A DNA stretch of 64,000 nucleotides from assembly GCF_029168945.1 (NCBI RefSeq), contig NC_083605.1, forward strand, positions 25,309,280 through 25,373,279. Direction: 5' to 3'. Each line of letters opens with the position of its first letter. Position 1 is the stretch's first letter. The notes beneath the pieces were generated by a model. It was not told where the DNA came from. It was given only the letters and a program-made list of their open reading frames with translations, and searched no databases. Source of the stretch: Cannabis sativa (Eukaryota > Streptophyta > Magnoliopsida > Rosales > Cannabaceae). Shown piece after piece: positions 60,057-64,000 of the stretch. The translations under genes were made by a program, and so were the position numbers.

Positions 60057-60317
60057 TTGGTCGTCTCTCCCTCTCTCTATTTTTGCACACTTAAGGTCCC
60101 ATCTCCGGCGACGCCCAACAACTCCTCTCTCTCTCGGTCGTCTCTCTCTCTCTCTCATTTTCGCTCGAATGGTTCTCGTTGATGGTCTTCTCTATCGTCT
60201 CTTTATTTATTTCTCTGTTTCTGTGTGTATGCAGGTGGACGGAAAGGGCGACGGGGCTTTGTGTTTAATCGACCTTTGGGTGTGTGGTTGATCTAGGTTG
60301 TTCTTCATTTTGTGTGT
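60057..60317 (+). other. CACTA fragment, right part with CT repeats
   Basis: Continuation of the CACTA-like sequence. CT-rich microsatellite tracts occur at about 60066-60080 and 60123-60158. A splice-acceptor-like GTGTGTATGCAG ends at about 60235. The sequence is plausible as an untranslated leader with an intron, but no protein is recognisable. Confidence 0.5.
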
Positions 60318-60856
60318 GATCCTGTTATGATTAGGCTCGATCTCGAAAGACTATTCGTGTTCTTTGATTTGTTAGTTACGCCTACTTTTAGGTCAGGGTG
60401 ATACGTACATTTTGGGAACACGGTAGTGCAATTGAGTGGGAAAGCTAACATAAACATGGAATCTTTAGCTTCTATCTGGCGAATAGTAAGTAAAGGATGA
60501 TCTCCTTCGAGCTTGACCAAACGAAAATAAATGGTGGAGATCTCATTTCACATAAGCTGAAATATCATTTATACGGGGTTAAGTGTTTTAAGGATTAAAC
60601 ACATTGTAGGGTGTAACGGTAATCTAATCCCTTTACAGTGTAGATCATTCATATAGAGGATCATTGATCAAATTAGGATTATAACAATGGATAACTAATG
60701 ATGTGTCTATATGGTGGAACATATAGAGCATTCTATATACTGAGAGTGCAATTCTAAGTTCTATGCGTGGATTCAACGAAGAATTAATAAGTCAGTGAAT
60801 TTAGGTTATAAATTCTTGATGTGCTTATTAGAAGCTCGGTTATATAGACCCATGGT

Positions 60857-60868
60857 CCCCCCCCCCCC
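60857..60868. repeat. Run of 12 C
   Basis: Homopolymer in solo LTR J at a site where the other LTRs have four to six C. It may be real slippage or a sequencing or assembly error. Confidence 0.8.
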
Positions 60869-62163
60869 ACTAGTTGAGATAATATTGCTTGTAAGACTCA
60901 TATAGTTGGTTTTGATTAATCAATTATAATTCCCAAATTAGACTATGTCTATTTGTGAATTTTTCACTAAGTAAGGGCAAAATTGTAAAGAAAGAGTTTT
61001 AGGGGCATATTTGTTAATTATGGTACTTTGTATGGTTCAATTAATAAATATGATAAATGACAATATTATTTAATAATTATTTATAGTTATTAAATAGTTA
61101 GAATTGGCATTTAAATGGTTGAATTAGAAAATTGGCGTTTTTGAGAAAATTAGATGCAGAAAAGATAAAACTGCAAAATTGCAAAAAGTGAGGCCCAAAT
61201 CAACAATGCATGGCCGGCCACTTTTGTAGGGTTTTACCTCTTATATTTTTCATTATTTTAATGCCAAATAATTCAAACCTAACCCTAGTGGAATGCTATA
61301 AATAGATAGTGAAGGCTTCAGGAAATTTACACACTAAATTTTCTACTTTTTCCTTCACAGAAAACCTGAGCCTTCTCTCTCCCTATCTTTGGCCGACCAC
61401 TCCCTCTCTCTCTTCTTCCTAAAGATTTTGAAATTCTTAGTGTTAGAGTAGTGCCCACGCACAACAAGTGATACCTCAATCATAGTGAGGAAGATCGTGA
61501 AGAAAGACTTTCAGCAAGAAGGAGTTTCAGCACTAAAGAATCAGAGAAAGAGATCCAGGTTCAGATATTGATAATGCTCTGCTACAGAAAGGAATCAAGG
61601 GCTAGATATCTGAACGGAAGGAGTCATTATATTCCGCTGCACCCAATGTAAGGTTCACTAAACTTTATATGTGTTTATTTCATCGTTTTAGAAAGTTCAT
61701 ATTTAGGGTGTTAAACAACATATTTGTGAGTAGATCTAAGATCCTGGTAAAATAATTTCCAACAGATACTTCATGCTTTCCAGCATGGTTGACACCTTGA
61801 AAACAAGGTTTGCAAACACTGTCACGGCTGCAGAAATCATGACAGAGTTAACTAATTTATTCGGAATGGCATCAATCCAATCTCGATTTGAAGCGACGAG
61901 GAAATTTATCAATGCACGGATGAGTCCTCATCAGAACGTGCGTGATCACCTTCTCCAGATGGCAAGTTATTTCTAGGAAGCTCAAAATCATGGAGCTGAA
62001 ATGGATCAGACAACTCAAGTGAGTCTTATCTTGAATAGTCTTACTCCAGCCTTTCTGCCCTACACTTCAAATTATGTCATGAATAAGAAGGAACAAGACT
62101 TTCACACGTTAGTGAATGACCTTCAGACTTAGGAAAATTAGATTGGAGGATCGCAGAAGAAAG

Positions 62164-64000
62164 TGTAACGCCCCAATATTTTGCCTTATTTTACAAAATA
62201 CTAATTTTGATGCATTAATTAAAAAGATTCAAAGCTGTTTGGAAATACATAGTGGATTTTACAATAAATATGCAAAAAAGTGAATGATCATTCATATTAA
62301 AAACAAAATAAGTAGTTGAGTGCAAAAAAAAAATAAATTTGTAACATTCCACTGAGCTCAGATTACTTTACTATATAGAAAAAATAAAACCAAGGCTCCA
62401 CCGGCATTCTAGACCGTTTGCTCGTCCATAGCCCCTCGCAGTATACATACCGGAATTGACCCAACTCATCAAACTTACATTCAATGTTCCCTGTCTATTG
62501 CCTGTAGGGGGAAAGTAAGGGGGTGAGCTAAAAGCCCAGTAAGGAAATACTTATCATACAATACCATATAATATCACACATATCATTAATGTATTTATTA
62601 AGTTTTAGCAATATCATACACCTTATTTTATAACTATAGCCAAATAACTGTACACATGAAAACCTTTATCATATAGGTCCATACTAATTGTTCACACCAT
62701 ACATATATCCAGAGATTATAACTCCAATATCATACTCATAACATAATCATATCAATACTATAAATAATAATGTCATTACCATAATATTGGCATATCATAG
62801 CCATTACATACATAACCCAGGCCTAGCCTAACCCTACAATATCCTGGGCCTAATCTGCCCATATAATAACATGGGCCTATGCAACCCTACCATTGTTATA
62901 GGATGGGTATCTCTATATTCAACAGTAACATTACTTTATCATACCCACCATAACAATCTCATACACGACTCAGTAAAATGCAGGGTAGGGTATCTCTACA
63001 TTCAACGCCCTTATCCCATATCATACCCCACCATGGTCCCCCACTTTACCTGAGACGTTAGCATACAACATACAACATACAACATACAAATACATCATAC
63101 AACATACAACCTGAAACATACAAATACAACATACAACATATACAAGTCATACAACCATAATCTATGTATCAATTCGTAAACTCATATTGTGTCCATACCA
63201 GAAAATCTCAGTACCATATACATATTCATAATAACAAGTCATAAATCATATTTCAATACATAAAGAATTTAAATTTATGCAGATAAATACATACAAAACT
63301 ATCTAATTTCCTTACCTCAAATTCTGCTGCTTAAACTTGTTATCTCGTCACTACTACCTATAATAACACATGGGTCAAGGCCCTAACATTAAAATTCGCA
63401 CTCTTACAGTATAGCAGAAAGAATACTATTTTTTGGACTAATAACTACACGAATTCAATGAAAGTTTCCTTCATAAAAATTATAGGAAATTCAATTATCT
63501 TTCCAATCATATAAAGATCACTAAAAATGAATTAAAACTGAAGGAGGTATGATAGTTTTACTGAAACTATTTATGAGAAGGAATATGGAGTAACGAATCA
63601 CAGTAGACATCGGAAATATAAAGTTTTGATACTAAAATATTCCAAATCAGAGAATACTTTCTTCATAAAATTTTTAGAAAATCGAATTCCCTTTCTAATG
63701 ACACTAAAATCTTTAAAATCGGAGTTATAACGTAAGAGATATAAATATTTTACCAAAATAGTTTTTTAGAAATCCTGAAGCAAATGGATTTCGGACTACA
63801 GAAATAAAATAATAATTTCAACTTAGAATAATCAGTAATTGGTAAATAGTTTCTTCATAAAATATTTAGAAAATTGAATTATCTTTTGAACGGTACCAAG
63901 ATCGCTAGAGTCGGATCATTATTCAGAGAGATATTCGGATTTTACTGAGACAACTTATATAGAAAACATGAAAAAAAAACGATTTACAATAAATAGCGTA
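62164..64000. repeat. Other LTR-type repeat, probably gypsy, running off the window
   Basis: Starts TGTAACGCCCCAATATTTTG, a beginning common to many plant gypsy LTRs, exactly where copia-4 gag stops. It includes GGGTGAGCTAAAAGCCCAGTAAGGA (about 62520-62545), a phrase I associate with such LTRs. No coding sequence is visible to 64000. The end, orientation and duplication are outside the window. Confidence 0.4.
63062..63155. repeat. CATACAA-type tandem repeat
   Basis: Imperfect tandem units of CATACAA, ATACAAC and CATACAAATA inside the gypsy-like repeat. A simple-sequence tract. Confidence 0.8.

Larger units (their letters stand above)
57344..60317 (+). mobile_element. CACTA-like DNA transposon fragment
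   Basis: Begins CACTACTACAATTTGGCC, the CACTA (En/Spm) terminal inverted repeat. Many subterminal copies of TAGTGACAC and GTCACTAAA in both orientations lie within the first 400 bp, as is typical of this superfamily. Further in come a gene-like 5' region (CT-rich leader at about 57920-57955) and proline/serine-rich sequence. A solo LTR (58141-60051) interrupts it, and sequence resumes at 60057. No TAGTG end is found at the right: it is truncated near 60317, where copia LTR sequence returns. A 3-bp target duplication cannot be checked. Confidence 0.72.
57198..61764 (+). repeat. Solo copia LTR J, itself interrupted (GATAC duplication)
   Basis: Plus-strand LTR with TGTTGGG at 57198 and TTCCAACA ending 61764, flanked by GATAC (57193-57197, 61765-61769). 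Its U3 is interrupted at 57344 by a CACTA-like fragment. The LTR resumes at about 60318 but lacks roughly 300 bp of U3 between the two halves, so the CACTA insertion was followed by a deletion. TATA box at 61297-61304. Confidence 0.88.
51420..62163 (+). mobile_element. Copia-4: 5' LTR, leader and gag, split and truncated
   Basis: Plus-strand copia element with 5' LTR (51420-53290), PBS (53293-53304), long leader and a broken gag. The gag is interrupted by solo LTR J with perfect GATAC duplications and resumes at 61770. The element ends at 62163 where a different LTR begins, so its pol and 3' LTR are not in view. It is inserted in copia-5. Confidence 0.88.
56980..62163 (+). pseudogene. gag: Copia-4 gag, split by solo LTR J
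   Basis: Starts MTMTNPMLSLLTDNKLSGSN, the same gag type as copia-2. A stop follows FPK and more stops and a shift follow LTEPSPK, before solo LTR J interrupts at 57198. After 61770 it resumes with FMLSSMVDTLKTRFANT and continues through INARMSPHQNVRDHLLQMASYF, stop, EAQNHGAEMD, LNSLTPAFLPYTSNYVMNKK and FHTLVNDLQT, with further stops. It is lost at 62163 before the zinc knuckle. Aligning with the copia-2 gag confirms the join across the insertion. Confidence 0.88.

Noticed and set aside
58031..63155. CRISPR-like array in the tandem repeats
   Set aside because: The repeats are contiguous with no spacers, in a plant transposon setting.

Overview
The window is a stretch of plant nuclear DNA made almost entirely of transposable elements inserted into one another. 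I recognise no host gene. The plant (probably dicot) assignment rests on the element families: Ty1/copia elements with long (1.8-1.9 kb) LTRs and an initiator-Met-like primer site, an Athila-like Ty3/gypsy element with a tRNA-Asp primer site, a Tat-like gypsy gag, an L1-type LINE with a CCHC-knuckle ORF1, and a CACTA-type terminus. I cannot name a species.

Layout, left to right. 1-955: minus-strand copia LTR cut by the window edge, inserted in an Athila-like element (956-2679, minus; gag start, PBS and 5' LTR). That element sits in the LTR of a second gypsy element (2680-6223, plus; LTR end, TATA box, gag). Its gag is broken by a solo copia LTR (3800-5673) and ends at copia element 6 (6224-about 18360, minus). 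Copia-1 (7138-17385, plus) is complete and inserted in the LTR of copia-6; it carries the only long intact ORF, a 1,119-residue polyprotein. A LINE follows (about 18361-32466, plus), split by copia-2 (19695-29810, minus), a complete element with an intact gag and an eroded pol. Copia-5 (32468-51419, minus) is old and degraded and is split by a solo LTR (34438-36316) and by complete copia-3 (40322-50511, plus). Copia-4 (51420-62163, plus) interrupts the leader of copia-5; its gag is split by solo LTR J (57198-61764), which holds a CACTA-like fragment (57344-about 60317), which holds another solo LTR (58141-60051). From 62164 a different, gypsy-like LTR runs off the window.

Most boundaries are confirmed by perfect 5-bp target-site duplications that I read directly: ACAAC, AAATT, CCAAA, ATTTC, TAACC, GATAC, CTTTC. 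Four solo LTRs and three complete copia elements from related LTR families mark repeated rounds of insertion into older copies of themselves.

The coding parts divide unusually. Copia-1 keeps protease, integrase, RT and RNase H but has lost most of gag, and its RT active site reads YVYD instead of YVDD. Copia-2 keeps a full gag with zinc knuckle but has a decayed pol. They share the PBS and many leader signals, so one can ask whether such copies act on each other in trans. The copia family also has a 3-4 kb AT-rich leader between PBS and gag with several conserved features: splice-like borders, a paired CGGGACA motif, duplicated hairpins, and a variable GC-rich cassette. These are the main points for follow-up.
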